From the NCBI GenBank assembly GCA_022600695.1, contig JAHZJY010000216.1, forward strand, positions 1 through 10,097: DNA of 10,097 bases, given 5' to 3'. Under the pieces are notes generated by a model that was given only the letters and a program-made list of their open reading frames with translations, searched no databases and was not told the origin of the DNA. A program made the translations under genes and the position numbers. Shown piece by piece: positions 1 to 5,387 of this stretch; within the stretch, counting starts at the first letter, position 1, and every line of letters starts with the position of its first letter. Origin of the DNA: Actinomycetes bacterium (GTDB lineage: Bacteria; Actinomycetota; Actinomycetes; Mycobacteriales; Mycobacteriaceae).

Positions 1-996
1 CCCGTCCGGAACCTCGAAGGGCGGCAGTTGCGGGGCGATCAGGGCCAGCTCGAACGAGCACTGCTCGCCGAGGTCGGCCGCCGCGGTGACCACCTCGGGA
101 CACCGGGCGAACAGCCGGGCCATCTCCTCTCCGGAGCGCAGATGCGACCCTCCCAGCGGCGCCAGCCAGCCGGCCGCCTCATCGAGGGACTGCCGGGCCC
201 GGATCGCCGCCATGGCCATCGCCAGCCGCCCACGACGGGGTTCGGCGAAGTGCGCCGCGGTGGTGGCGACCACGCCGACGCCGAACCGTGGCGCGAGCCC
301 GGCCAGCGCGGCATTGCGCTCATCATCAAGGGGGGTGCCGTGCCGGGTCAGTTCGATGCTGACCCGGTCAGCGCCGAACCGGTCCACCAGATCGGCCAGT
401 GCATCCGCGGCCGCACCGGGTCCGCCGGCCGACAGTGCCTGGCGCAGATGGCCTTTGCGACATCCGGTCAGGACGTGCCAATGCCCACCGGCCGCCTCGG
501 TCAGGGCGTCGTAGTCATAGCGCGGCTTACCCTTCTCCCCGCCGACCAGGTGTGCGGCGGCCAACTGGCGGGACAGTCGCCGGTACCCCTCCGGCCCGCG
601 GGCCAGGACGAGCAGATGGGCGTCGCCCAGCGACAGTTCGGCACCGAACACGGTGCGCATGCCGAGTTCGGCGGCCGCTTCGGCGAATCGCACCACCCCG
701 TAAAGACCGTCGTGGTCGGTCAGTGCGATCGACCGCAGGTCCAGCCGCGCCGCTTGCTCCACCAACTCCTCCGGGGTGCTGGCCCCGTCGAGGAAACTGA
801 ATGCCGAATGGGCGTGCAGTTCGGCGTACGGAAACGCCGACGCCCGGTGCCCGGTATCGGCGGGCCGCCGGTACCGCCCCCGTTTCCGCGACCAGGCGGG
901 GCTGTCGCTGCCGTCGCCGGACGGCTCGGCCGGCGGGCGACTGGTGAGCACCCGCTCGATCTCCGACCAGGTCCGCGGTCCGCTATCCCAACCCAC
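1..996 (-). CDS. dnaE2: Error-prone DNA polymerase DnaE2, N-terminal part (3' end outside window)
   Basis: DnaE2 is the alpha-subunit-type C-family polymerase that carries out damage-induced, error-prone translesion synthesis with ImuA' and ImuB. The window holds its first 332 codons, reading off the left edge in frame without a stop. A GTG at 994-996 begins MGWDSGPRTW, which resembles the N-terminus of mycobacterial DnaE2. An in-frame TAG at 1006-1008 rules out a longer start. After a basic, low-complexity linker (about residues 20-52) comes the PHP domain, with an HAH metal-ligand motif at residues 61-63 (ELHAHSAFSFLDG) and TDHDGLYG at 93-100. ALTDHDGLYG, TGCRKG (177-182) and the sequence around HFAEPRRG (249-256) are typical of the family. 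No Shine-Dalgarno sequence precedes the GTG, so the mRNA may be leaderless. A LexA box lies 14 bp upstream, which predicts SOS induction. The polymerase palm with its catalytic aspartates is not in view. Identification as DnaE2 rather than housekeeping DnaE1 rests on the N-terminal sequence, the LexA box and the nearby imuA'-imuB. Confidence 0.96.
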   Translation of the reverse strand, partial: MGWDSGPRTWSEIERVLTSRPPAEPSGDGSDSPAWSRKRGRYRRPADTGHRASAFPYAELHAHSAFSFLDGASTPEELVEQAARLDLRSIALTDHDGLYGVVRFAEAAAELGMRTVFGAELSLGDAHLLVLARGPEGYRRLSRQLAAAHLVGGEKGKPRYDYDALTEAAGGHWHVLTGCRKGHLRQALSAGGPGAAADALADLVDRFGADRVSIELTRHGTPLDDERNAALAGLAPRFGVGVVATTAAHFAEPRRGRLAMAMAAIRARQSLDEAAGWLAPLGGSHLRSGEEMARLFARCPEVVTAAADLGEQCSFELALIAPQLPPFEVPDG

Positions 997-1002
997 ACCG
1001 AC

Positions 1003-1008
1003 AGGCTA
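1003..1008 (-). promoter_or_regulatory. Candidate -10 element of dnaE2
   Basis: On the minus strand TAGCCT fits the mycobacterial TANNNT -10 pattern. It ends 6 nt before the GTG at 996, so transcription would begin at or next to the start codon (leaderless mRNA), which fits the absence of a Shine-Dalgarno sequence. It lies directly beside the LexA box, so LexA would block RNA polymerase. This is inferred from spacing only; no -35 element is convincing. Confidence 0.5.
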
Positions 1009-1009
1009 T

Positions 1010-1025
1010 TCGAACATCTGTTCTA
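1010..1025 (-). promoter_or_regulatory. LexA (SOS) box of dnaE2
   Basis: On the plus strand the site reads TCGAACATCTGTTCTA, which matches the mycobacterial/actinobacterial LexA consensus TCGAAC-N4-GTTCGA at 11 of the 12 defined positions (T instead of G in the right arm). It sits 14 bp upstream of the dnaE2 start codon and next to the candidate -10. This is the position expected for LexA repression of dnaE2, which is a known SOS gene in mycobacteria. Confidence 0.88.
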
Positions 1026-1132
1026 AGGCCAGGTGGGCCCCGTCCGCGACGGAACATCGAGTCCGGATTTTTCGTCGAACGCCTCGCCGGTCGGACTCTC
1101 CGAGGCGGAACTCGACCGCCCGAACTCCGCGG

Positions 1133-1164
1133 CGCAGATTGCGAGAACGCTGGCGCAATCTGCG
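1133..1164. repeat. Perfect 11-bp inverted repeat upstream of the SDR gene
   Basis: CGCAGATTGCG (1133-1143) and CGCAATCTGCG (1154-1164) are exact reverse complements separated by 10 nt. The structure lies about 100 bp before the SDR start codon and about 110 bp from the dnaE2 LexA box, in the divergent intergenic region. It could be an operator for a dimeric regulator (the downstream AraC-type protein or another), or an RNA hairpin in the 5' leader of the SDR mRNA. No U-tract follows, so it is not a classic terminator. Confidence 0.75.
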
Positions 1165-1188
1165 AGTGGCCTGGCTCATCAACGGTCG

Positions 1189-1194
1189 TATCTT
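1189..1194 (+). promoter_or_regulatory. Weak candidate -10 element for the SDR-AraC unit
   Basis: TATCTT fits TANNNT and lies 25 bp downstream of the perfect inverted repeat, about 70 bp before the SDR start codon. If real, the inverted repeat would sit in the -35/upstream region, where an activator or repressor could act. There is no good -35 hexamer, and a TANNNT match occurs by chance often, so this is tentative. Confidence 0.25.
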
Positions 1195-1254
1195 GATGGG
1201 AAAGGAGCCCCGCGCCTCCTGGAGATCCGGGGCTGGCGATGGCCCCACAACCTT

Positions 1255-1260
1255 GAGGAA
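1255..1260 (+). promoter_or_regulatory. Ribosome binding site of the SDR gene
   Basis: GAGGAA, with the AGGA core at 1256-1259, lies 4-5 nt before the ATG at 1265. This decides the SDR start among the in-frame codons that continue far upstream, since the reading frame stays open through the whole intergenic region. Confidence 0.75.
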
Positions 1261-1264
1261 CGCG

Positions 1265-2203
1265 ATGAGTTGGTCGACGAAGAACATCCCTGATCTGCAC
1301 GGCAAGGTCGCCGTGGTCACCGGCGCCAACGGCGGGCTGGGGCTCGCATCGGCCAAGGCGCTGGCCGGTCACGGCGCCCATGTGGTGATGGCGGTCCGAA
1401 ACCAGGCCAAGGCGGCCAAGGCTCACGCCGAGATCCTCGCCGACCACCCGCAGGCGGCACCGGAGATCGTCGAACTCGACCTCGGCTCGCTGGCCTCGGT
1501 CAAGACCGCCGCCGGGGCGATCGCCGCCAAACACGACCACATCGACATCCTGATGTGCAACGCCGGGGTGATGGCAATGCCTCAGGGCACGACCGAGGAC
1601 GGCTTTGACACCCAGATGGGCATCAATGTGTTGGGCCACTGGGCCCTGCTGTCGTACCTGCTGCCCATCGTGGTCGCCACCCCCGTCGCTCGGGTTGTGA
1701 CGATGTCGAGCACCGCGCAACACGTGGGCCGTGCCATCAACCCGGCCGACCCGCATATGCGGGAGAACTTCGGCGCATGGCGCATGTACGGCCAATCCAA
1801 ACTCGCCATGCGCCACCTCGCTGTCGGCCTGCAAGCGCAGTTCGAACGGGCCGGGGTCGATGCGAAAGCACTGTCGGCTCAACCAGGAATGACGAACTCG
1901 GATCTGCAGACCACGACCCTCGTCCAGGGCGAACCCGGCCCGCTCGGCGCGTTCTTCGAGTGGCAGGTGGAGAAGATGGGGATGTCGACCGACCGCGGCG
2001 CGCTGAGCCAGTTACGGGCGGCCACCGACCCGAAAGCGCCCGGCGGCGGGTTCTACGGACCGCTCTGGGTGACCAACGGCCGACCGGTCCTCAAACCGCT
2101 GATCCGGCCCGGCAGCGATGCCGCCGTCGCAACACTGTGGCAGGTCGCCGAGCGCGAGACCGGATTGAAGGTCGACGTCAGCGCAGCCCTGGCCAAGCCG
2201 TGA
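1265..2203 (+). CDS. Short-chain dehydrogenase/reductase (SDR) family NAD(P)-dependent oxidoreductase
   Basis: A 312-residue classical-type SDR, of the retinol-dehydrogenase/WW-domain-oxidoreductase-like group common in mycobacteria. The Rossmann cofactor motif TGANGGLG is at residues 19-26, with R45 following the second strand (VVMAVRN), which suggests NADP(H). The acidic LDLGSL motif is at 71-76, CNAG at 98-101 and the structural/catalytic Asn at 121 (NVLGHW). The catalytic Ser lies in SST (148-150), with Tyr175 and Lys179 in YGQSK. All catalytic residues are present, so it should be an active, soluble dehydrogenase or reductase; the substrate cannot be told from sequence. A good ribosome binding site supports the ATG. 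Its stop overlaps the start of an AraC-type regulator by 4 bp, so the two are probably co-transcribed and translationally coupled. The perfect inverted repeat about 100 bp upstream may be the control site. Confidence 0.93.
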   Translation: MSWSTKNIPDLHGKVAVVTGANGGLGLASAKALAGHGAHVVMAVRNQAKAAKAHAEILADHPQAAPEIVELDLGSLASVKTAAGAIAAKHDHIDILMCNAGVMAMPQGTTEDGFDTQMGINVLGHWALLSYLLPIVVATPVARVVTMSSTAQHVGRAINPADPHMRENFGAWRMYGQSKLAMRHLAVGLQAQFERAGVDAKALSAQPGMTNSDLQTTTLVQGEPGPLGAFFEWQVEKMGMSTDRGALSQLRAATDPKAPGGGFYGPLWVTNGRPVLKPLIRPGSDAAVATLWQVAERETGLKVDVSAALAKP

Positions 2204-3201
2204 GCGAGGCGGTCGCGCCGTTTCGGGTCTCGGGGCCGTTCGTGCGGGTGATGCTCGCCGAACTCGGCGTTCGGGCAGCGGACCTCCTACGGGAGGCGGG
2301 CCTCCCCGGTGATCTGACCAGCCGCGACGAGGTGGTGTTGCCGCCCTGCCAGTACTACGCCTTCTTCGATGCGCTCGACCGACTTGTCGGTAACCGAGAT
2401 CTCGGGATCGCCATCGCCGACAAGCTCAGCCCGCAGGTCTTCGATCCGCCGATCTTCGCCGCGATGTGCAGCCCCAACCTGCACACCGCGGCCGAGCGGA
2501 TCGCTCTTCACAAGCGGCTGCTCGGCCCGCTGCGGTTGAACGTCGCACTCGACACCGACGGCTTGGACGTCGAGATCAGATGGCCGGCGGGGGATCCTCC
2601 GCCGGCGGTCCTGCCCGGCGTTGAAGTGGCGGTCTGGGTGGCCCTGGCCCGGCTCGGCACCCGGACCGGCGTCGTACCGCAGCGCGTCGTGGTGCCCCAA
2701 CCGCCGAAGGACCTCGTCGCCGCCGAACGGTGGTTCCGCACCCGGGTCGAACGTGGCGACCGGACACTGGTGCGATTCTCTCGACGGGATGCGAACCGGG
2801 CGTTCCTGACGGCCAATGCCGGTATGTGGGAATTCTTCGAACCGGAACTCAGGCGCCGCCTGGAGGATCACGGCGGTGACGCCACGTTGGCCTCCAAGGT
2901 CCGCGCGGCTCTGATCGAACTCCTGCCCGCCGGCTCCGGCTCGACCCAATGGGTCGCCCGACACCTCGGCATCAGCACCCGCACGCTTCAGCGCCGCCTG
3001 GGGGCAGAGGGGGTTACCTTCCAGCAGCTTCTTGCCGACTTACGCGGACAACTCGCCCACCACTACCTGACGCAGTCTTCGTATTCCCTCACCGAGATCG
3101 CATTCCTGCTCGGGTACGACAACCCGAACTCCTTTCACCGCGCGTTCACCCAATGGACGGGTCACACGCCGCTCGCCGTCAGAGGCGCCGCAGACTCCTG
3201 A
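2200..3201 (+). CDS. AraC-family transcriptional regulator with arabinose-binding-like N-terminal domain
   Basis: A 333-residue regulator. Residues about 15-210 resemble the N-terminal arabinose-binding-like domain of OruR/VirS-type AraC proteins (for example LPPCQYYAFFDALDRLVGNRDLGIAI, split around residues 47-72, and the PQVFDPPIFAAMCSPNL stretch at 78-94). The C-terminus holds the two helix-turn-helix units of the AraC DNA-binding domain: one at about 249-268 (WVARHLGISTRTLQRRL) and one at about 297-321 (LTEIAFLLGYDNPNSFHRAF, with the signature ending WTGHTPL). The start is a GTG at 2200 that shares GTGA with the SDR stop, indicating translational coupling. By analogy with similar mycobacterial pairs it likely controls the SDR gene, its own operon or a linked lipid-metabolism locus, sensing a small hydrophobic ligand. 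The ligand and target genes are inference; the family call is firm. Confidence 0.93.
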   Translation: MSEAVAPFRVSGPFVRVMLAELGVRAADLLREAGLPGDLTSRDEVVLPPCQYYAFFDALDRLVGNRDLGIAIADKLSPQVFDPPIFAAMCSPNLHTAAERIALHKRLLGPLRLNVALDTDGLDVEIRWPAGDPPPAVLPGVEVAVWVALARLGTRTGVVPQRVVVPQPPKDLVAAERWFRTRVERGDRTLVRFSRRDANRAFLTANAGMWEFFEPELRRRLEDHGGDATLASKVRAALIELLPAGSGSTQWVARHLGISTRTLQRRLGAEGVTFQQLLADLRGQLAHHYLTQSSYSLTEIAFLLGYDNPNSFHRAFTQWTGHTPLAVRGAADS

Positions 3202-3236
3202 CGGCCACCCCCCGGGGCACCGTCGACCCGCGAGAC

Positions 3237-3258
3237 GAGCTAGCCCGGGGCTAAGCTC
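3237..3258. repeat. Near-perfect palindrome overlapping the VIT1 promoter region
   Basis: GAGCTAGCCC-G-GGGCTAAGCTC: the two arms are reverse complements over 10 bp with one extra A in the right arm (the inner TAGCCC/GGGCTA is exact). It lies 36 bp after the AraC stop and ends 6 bp before the transporter start codon, covering the candidate -10. It could be an operator for a metal-responsive regulator, or a stem-loop ending the SDR-AraC transcript. It does not match the IdeR consensus well. Confidence 0.55.
3252..3257 (+). promoter_or_regulatory. Candidate -10 element of the VIT1-type transporter gene
   Basis: TAAGCT fits TANNNT and ends 7 nt before the GTG at 3265. As there is no Shine-Dalgarno sequence before that GTG, a leaderless transcript is likely. 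The element lies inside the right arm of the palindrome at 3237-3258, so a protein bound there would compete with RNA polymerase. Inferred from spacing alone. Confidence 0.4.
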
Positions 3259-3264
3259 ACCGGT

Positions 3265-3969
3265 GTGACCCAGCATCCCGCCGAGCCGCATATCGGTTCC
3301 CTGAACGACAAACTCAACTGGTTGCGAGCCGGGGTGCTCGGCGCCAACGACGGCATCGTGTCGGTCGCCGGCATCGTGATCGGAGTGGCCGCCGCAACGG
3401 TCGACCGCGGACACATCCTGACCGCCGGGATCGCCGGGCTCACCGCCGGCGCGCTGTCGATGGCGCTCGGCGAATACGTCTCGGTCAGCACCCAGCGCGA
3501 CACCGAGCGGGCACTGCTGGCCAAGGAGCGCAAAGAGCTCTCCGAGGAACCCGAGGCCGAGTTCGACGAGTTGGTGGGGCTCTACGAGGCCAAGGGGCTT
3601 TCGCCGGAAACCGCCCGCTCCGTGGCCGAGGAACTGACCGAGCACGACGTCTTCGCCGCGCATATCGACATCGAGCTGGGGATCGACCCGGACGGGCTCA
3701 CCAACCCCTGGCATGCCGCGATCTCCTCGGCGGTGTCGTTCACCCTTGGGGCGCTGCTGCCCCTGCTGGCCATCCTGTTGCCGCCGCCGTCGGCGCGCAT
3801 CCCGATCACCTTCGTCGCGGTCCTGTTCGCCCTGGGCGTCACCGGCTGGATCAGCGCCCGCCTCGGTGGCGCCGACCCGGTGCGCGCGACGCAGCGGGTG
3901 CTGATCGGCGGCGCCCTGGCGATGGCGGTCACCTACGCCATCGGCCGGCTCGTCGGCGGGGTCGTCTGA
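3265..3969 (+). CDS. VIT1/CCC1-family iron/manganese transporter
   Basis: A 234-residue membrane protein of the VIT1/CCC1 family, which moves Fe2+ or Mn2+ out of the cytosol (out of the cell, in bacteria). TM1 (about 22-45) carries the hallmark GANDGIVSV (residues 26-34), with Asp29 in the metal path. TM2 (about 52-72) ends in GALSMALGEYVSVSTQRD, including Met66 and Glu70. Between TM2 and TM3 (about 75-145) lies a Glu-rich cytosolic loop (for example ERALLAKERKELSEEPEAEF and the EELTEHDVFAAH region) that matches the metal-binding domain of the plant vacuolar transporter. Three further membrane segments follow at about 150-172, 178-199 and 209-232. The GTG at 3265 is chosen because MTQHPAEPHIGSLNDKLNWLR begins just before the conserved domain and the GTG follows a -10-like element. 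Export of excess iron or manganese is the expected role; the metal is not settled by sequence. Confidence 0.93.
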   Translation: MTQHPAEPHIGSLNDKLNWLRAGVLGANDGIVSVAGIVIGVAAATVDRGHILTAGIAGLTAGALSMALGEYVSVSTQRDTERALLAKERKELSEEPEAEFDELVGLYEAKGLSPETARSVAEELTEHDVFAAHIDIELGIDPDGLTNPWHAAISSAVSFTLGALLPLLAILLPPPSARIPITFVAVLFALGVTGWISARLGGADPVRATQRVLIGGALAMAVTYAIGRLVGGVV

Positions 3970-3991
3970 GTCGCAGGCCGACGCTCGAGCT

Positions 3992-4134
3992 TCAGCCGCT
4001 GTATTCGGCGACGCCGTCGTCAAGCACTACCCCGGGCCGACGAAACCGTAGGTGCACAGCCCGTGCAGGATCGGTATTGGCAAGCCCGCCATCTTGCGGG
4101 CGAACCAAGGATCGCTGTGCAGCGGGTTGCGGTC
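3992..4134 (-). pseudogene. Remnant of a MaoC-type (R)-specific enoyl-CoA hydratase / 3-hydroxyacyl dehydratase gene (HtdY-like)
   Basis: On the minus strand, 4030-4134 reads DRNPLHSDPWFARKMAGLPI followed by PILHGLCTYGFVG. This is the hydratase-2 motif of MaoC-like hot-dog dehydratases, including the catalytic Asp and His. Instead of the rest of the domain, the frame then runs through P-G into a stop (TAG, 4027-4029). In the frame of 3992-4030, VVLDDGVAEYSG and a TGA follow, which looks like the C-terminal end of the same protein. About 80-90 internal residues therefore seem deleted, and no start codon with a recognisable N-terminal half lies upstream (the divergent lpqD start is at 4258). 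In Mycobacterium tuberculosis the dehydratase htdY (Rv3389c) lies on the minus strand right beside lpqD (Rv3390), the same arrangement, so this is probably what remains of that gene. It is not expected to make a functional enzyme. Confidence 0.78.
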
Positions 4135-4152
4135 CCGGGGTTGCCGCTCCTG

Positions 4153-4178
4153 TCGTCCGGGGATCTCGTCCGGGGATT
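4153..4178. repeat. Short tandem duplication, 13-bp unit
   Basis: TCGTCCGGGGAT occurs at 4153-4164 and again at 4166-4177, a 13-bp tandem unit in two copies. It lies in the decayed region upstream of the dehydratase remnant and could be a slippage product that helped to break that reading frame. Confidence 0.6.
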
Positions 4179-4184
4179 TCCGCG

Positions 4185-4208
4185 GTGCACCGGACCGAAA
4201 TGGTGCAC
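4185..4208. repeat. 7-bp inverted repeat upstream of the LpqD-like gene
   Basis: GTGCACC (4185-4191) and GGTGCAC (4202-4208) are exact reverse complements with a 10-nt spacer, 50-73 bp before the lipoprotein start codon. An operator or a chance palindrome are both possible; GTGCAC is itself palindromic, which makes chance more likely. Confidence 0.4.
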
Positions 4209-4257
4209 TCAGCCGAATTCTCCCCCGCAGCAGCGCCGGAGAGTGCAGGCTGTCGGT

Positions 4258-4983
4258 ATGTACGTTTTTCGCTCTCGAAGAGTCGCCGTGGTGATATCGG
4301 CGTTGTCGGCGGTCATGATGCTTGCCGGCTGCGGCGGCCAGTCCGCACCGGATCTGCGCAACGTCACGCTCACCCTGGTTCGGCACGGCGAGTCGGAAGC
4401 CGATGTCGAAAAGATCGCGTCCACCAACGTGCCCGGTACGCCGCTGACCGAAGTCGGCAGGGGGCAGGCGGATTCGCTGGCAAACCGGTTGTCGGGCAAT
4501 GACTACGACGGTGTGTTCGCCTCCCAGATGATCCGCACCGAGCAGACCGCGGAGCCGATGGCGAAAGCGCTGGACGAGCAGGTGACGGTGCTGCCCGGCC
4601 TCGACGACATCCCTGCCGGGTTCTTCGAGGGCGTCCCGATGTCGGATACTTCCGGCGCCTATCTGCTGGGCCCGGAGGGCTGGATCAACGGTGACCGGAG
4701 GTTCGGCATCCCGGGGTCGGTGAACGGCGATCAGTTCAACGACGATTTCACCGGCGCGGTGCAGAAGATGTACGACAGCGGCTCCGATAAGCCGATCGCC
4801 TTCTCCAGCGGCCTGTCGATCATGATCTGGACGCTGATGAACGCCCGCAACGGCAAGCCGACCCTGTTGACCGACCACCCACTGCCCAACGTCGGGCGGG
4901 TGGTCGTCACCGGAAACCCGGTCACCGGGTGGGTCCTTCAGGAGTGGGACGGCATCACCAACTTCTCGATCGACGCGGATTGA
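4258..4983 (+). CDS. lpqD: LpqD-like lipoprotein of the histidine phosphatase (phosphoglycerate mutase) superfamily
   Basis: A 241-residue exported lipoprotein. The ATG at 4258 is chosen because it gives a clean lipoprotein signal: basic n-region FRSRR, hydrophobic core VAVVISALSAVMM and lipobox LAGC with the lipidated Cys25. The mature part starts the histidine-phosphatase fold with LTLVRHGESE, holding Arg42, the phospho-acceptor His43 and Glu45. Further family features are IRTEQTAEPMAKAL (Arg93) and the GFFEGV acid (Glu124). The position of the second catalytic histidine (usually SHG) reads FSSG, with Ser184 (codon AGC) where His is expected, so catalysis may be impaired or altered. The family in M. 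tuberculosis is represented by LpqD (Rv3390), also beside a dehydratase gene and near imuB. The substrate is unknown. It is followed, with 4-bp or 20-bp spacing depending on the start used, by a thioesterase gene and is probably co-transcribed with it. Confidence 0.88.
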   Translation: MYVFRSRRVAVVISALSAVMMLAGCGGQSAPDLRNVTLTLVRHGESEADVEKIASTNVPGTPLTEVGRGQADSLANRLSGNDYDGVFASQMIRTEQTAEPMAKALDEQVTVLPGLDDIPAGFFEGVPMSDTSGAYLLGPEGWINGDRRFGIPGSVNGDQFNDDFTGAVQKMYDSGSDKPIAFSSGLSIMIWTLMNARNGKPTLLTDHPLPNVGRVVVTGNPVTGWVLQEWDGITNFSIDAD

Positions 4984-5003
4984 GCCCGGATGCACGTATC
5001 GCG

Positions 5004-5387
5004 ATGCCCTTGCGGGTGCGCTATGTCGAGTGCGATATGCAGGGACGGGCCTTCAACGGGCACTACCTGACCTGGGTGGACATGGCACACACCGAGGCAC
5101 TTCGCACCCTGACCGGCGGCTATCAAGCGCTGGTCGAGCGCGGTATCGACTTCGTCGTGGTGGCCGCCGAGGTCCAGTTCCGCCGGCCGGCACGGTTCGA
5201 CGATGAGTTGGTGATCACCGTGGTGATCGAGCCACCGGTCCGCACATCGCTACGCAGCCGGTACCGCATCGAACGCGGCGCCGAACTGATCGCCGAGGCG
5301 GCGCTGACCCACGTCTGCGTGGAGGCGAAGACCTTCGAGAAGATGCCCTGGCCGGACTGGTTCCGCGATCGGCTGACTCACTCGTAG
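5004..5387 (+). CDS. Acyl-CoA thioesterase, 4HBT/YbgC-like hot-dog family
   Basis: A small hot-dog-fold thioesterase (127 residues from the ATG at 5004). The N-terminus RVRYVECDMQGRAFNGHYLTW matches the YbgC/4-hydroxybenzoyl-CoA thioesterase signature; Asp11 in ECDMQG falls where the catalytic Asp of the 4HBT type lies. Downstream VEVQ/VQFRRPARFDDEL and ALTHVCVEAKT are also typical of the family. It probably hydrolyses a cytosolic acyl-CoA; the substrate is not evident. An alternative TTG start at 4980 (adding MSPDARIA) would overlap the lpqD stop by 4 bp (TTGA) and allow translational coupling; neither start has a clear ribosome binding site. The stop codon overlaps the 3' end of the convergent imuB gene by 10 bp, so no terminator fits between them. 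Confidence 0.88.
   Translation: MPLRVRYVECDMQGRAFNGHYLTWVDMAHTEALRTLTGGYQALVERGIDFVVVAAEVQFRRPARFDDELVITVVIEPPVRTSLRSRYRIERGAELIAEAALTHVCVEAKTFEKMPWPDWFRDRLTHS

Noticed and set aside
28..1026. Long plus-strand open frame of 332 codons opposite dnaE2
   Set aside because: It is the GC-rich antisense shadow of dnaE2, has no family motifs, and is contradicted by clear PHP-domain motifs on the minus strand.
1080..1107. Inverted repeat CGCCTCG-N14-CGAGGCG in the dnaE2/SDR spacer as a terminator
   Set aside because: No gene ends here, the loop is long and there is no U-tract; a 7-bp GC-rich match can arise by chance.
1203..1220. AGGAG-N8-CTCCT hairpin upstream of the SDR gene
   Set aside because: Only 5 bp per arm; probably chance in purine- and C-rich sequence, not a riboswitch that I recognise.
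776..1264. Extension of the SDR frame upstream of 1265
   Set aside because: The frame is open far upstream, but that part covers the dnaE2 start and LexA box and has no conserved content; the ribosome binding site and SDR N-terminus support 1265.
4063..4257. Longer N-terminus for the lpqD-like protein
   Set aside because: A start at 4063 would put about 65 unrelated residues ahead of a textbook lipoprotein signal peptide.
3970..4257. tRNA or small RNA gene in the lpqD upstream region
   Set aside because: No cloverleaf or T-loop consensus (GGTTCGAATCC type) was seen; the conserved signal is the dehydratase coding remnant.
4027..4995. A 322-codon minus-strand open frame ending in the dehydratase motif, read as an intact gene
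   Set aside because: Most of it is antisense to lpqD without similarity to anything known; only the last 35 or so codons carry the MaoC motif, so it is a shadow fused to a remnant.
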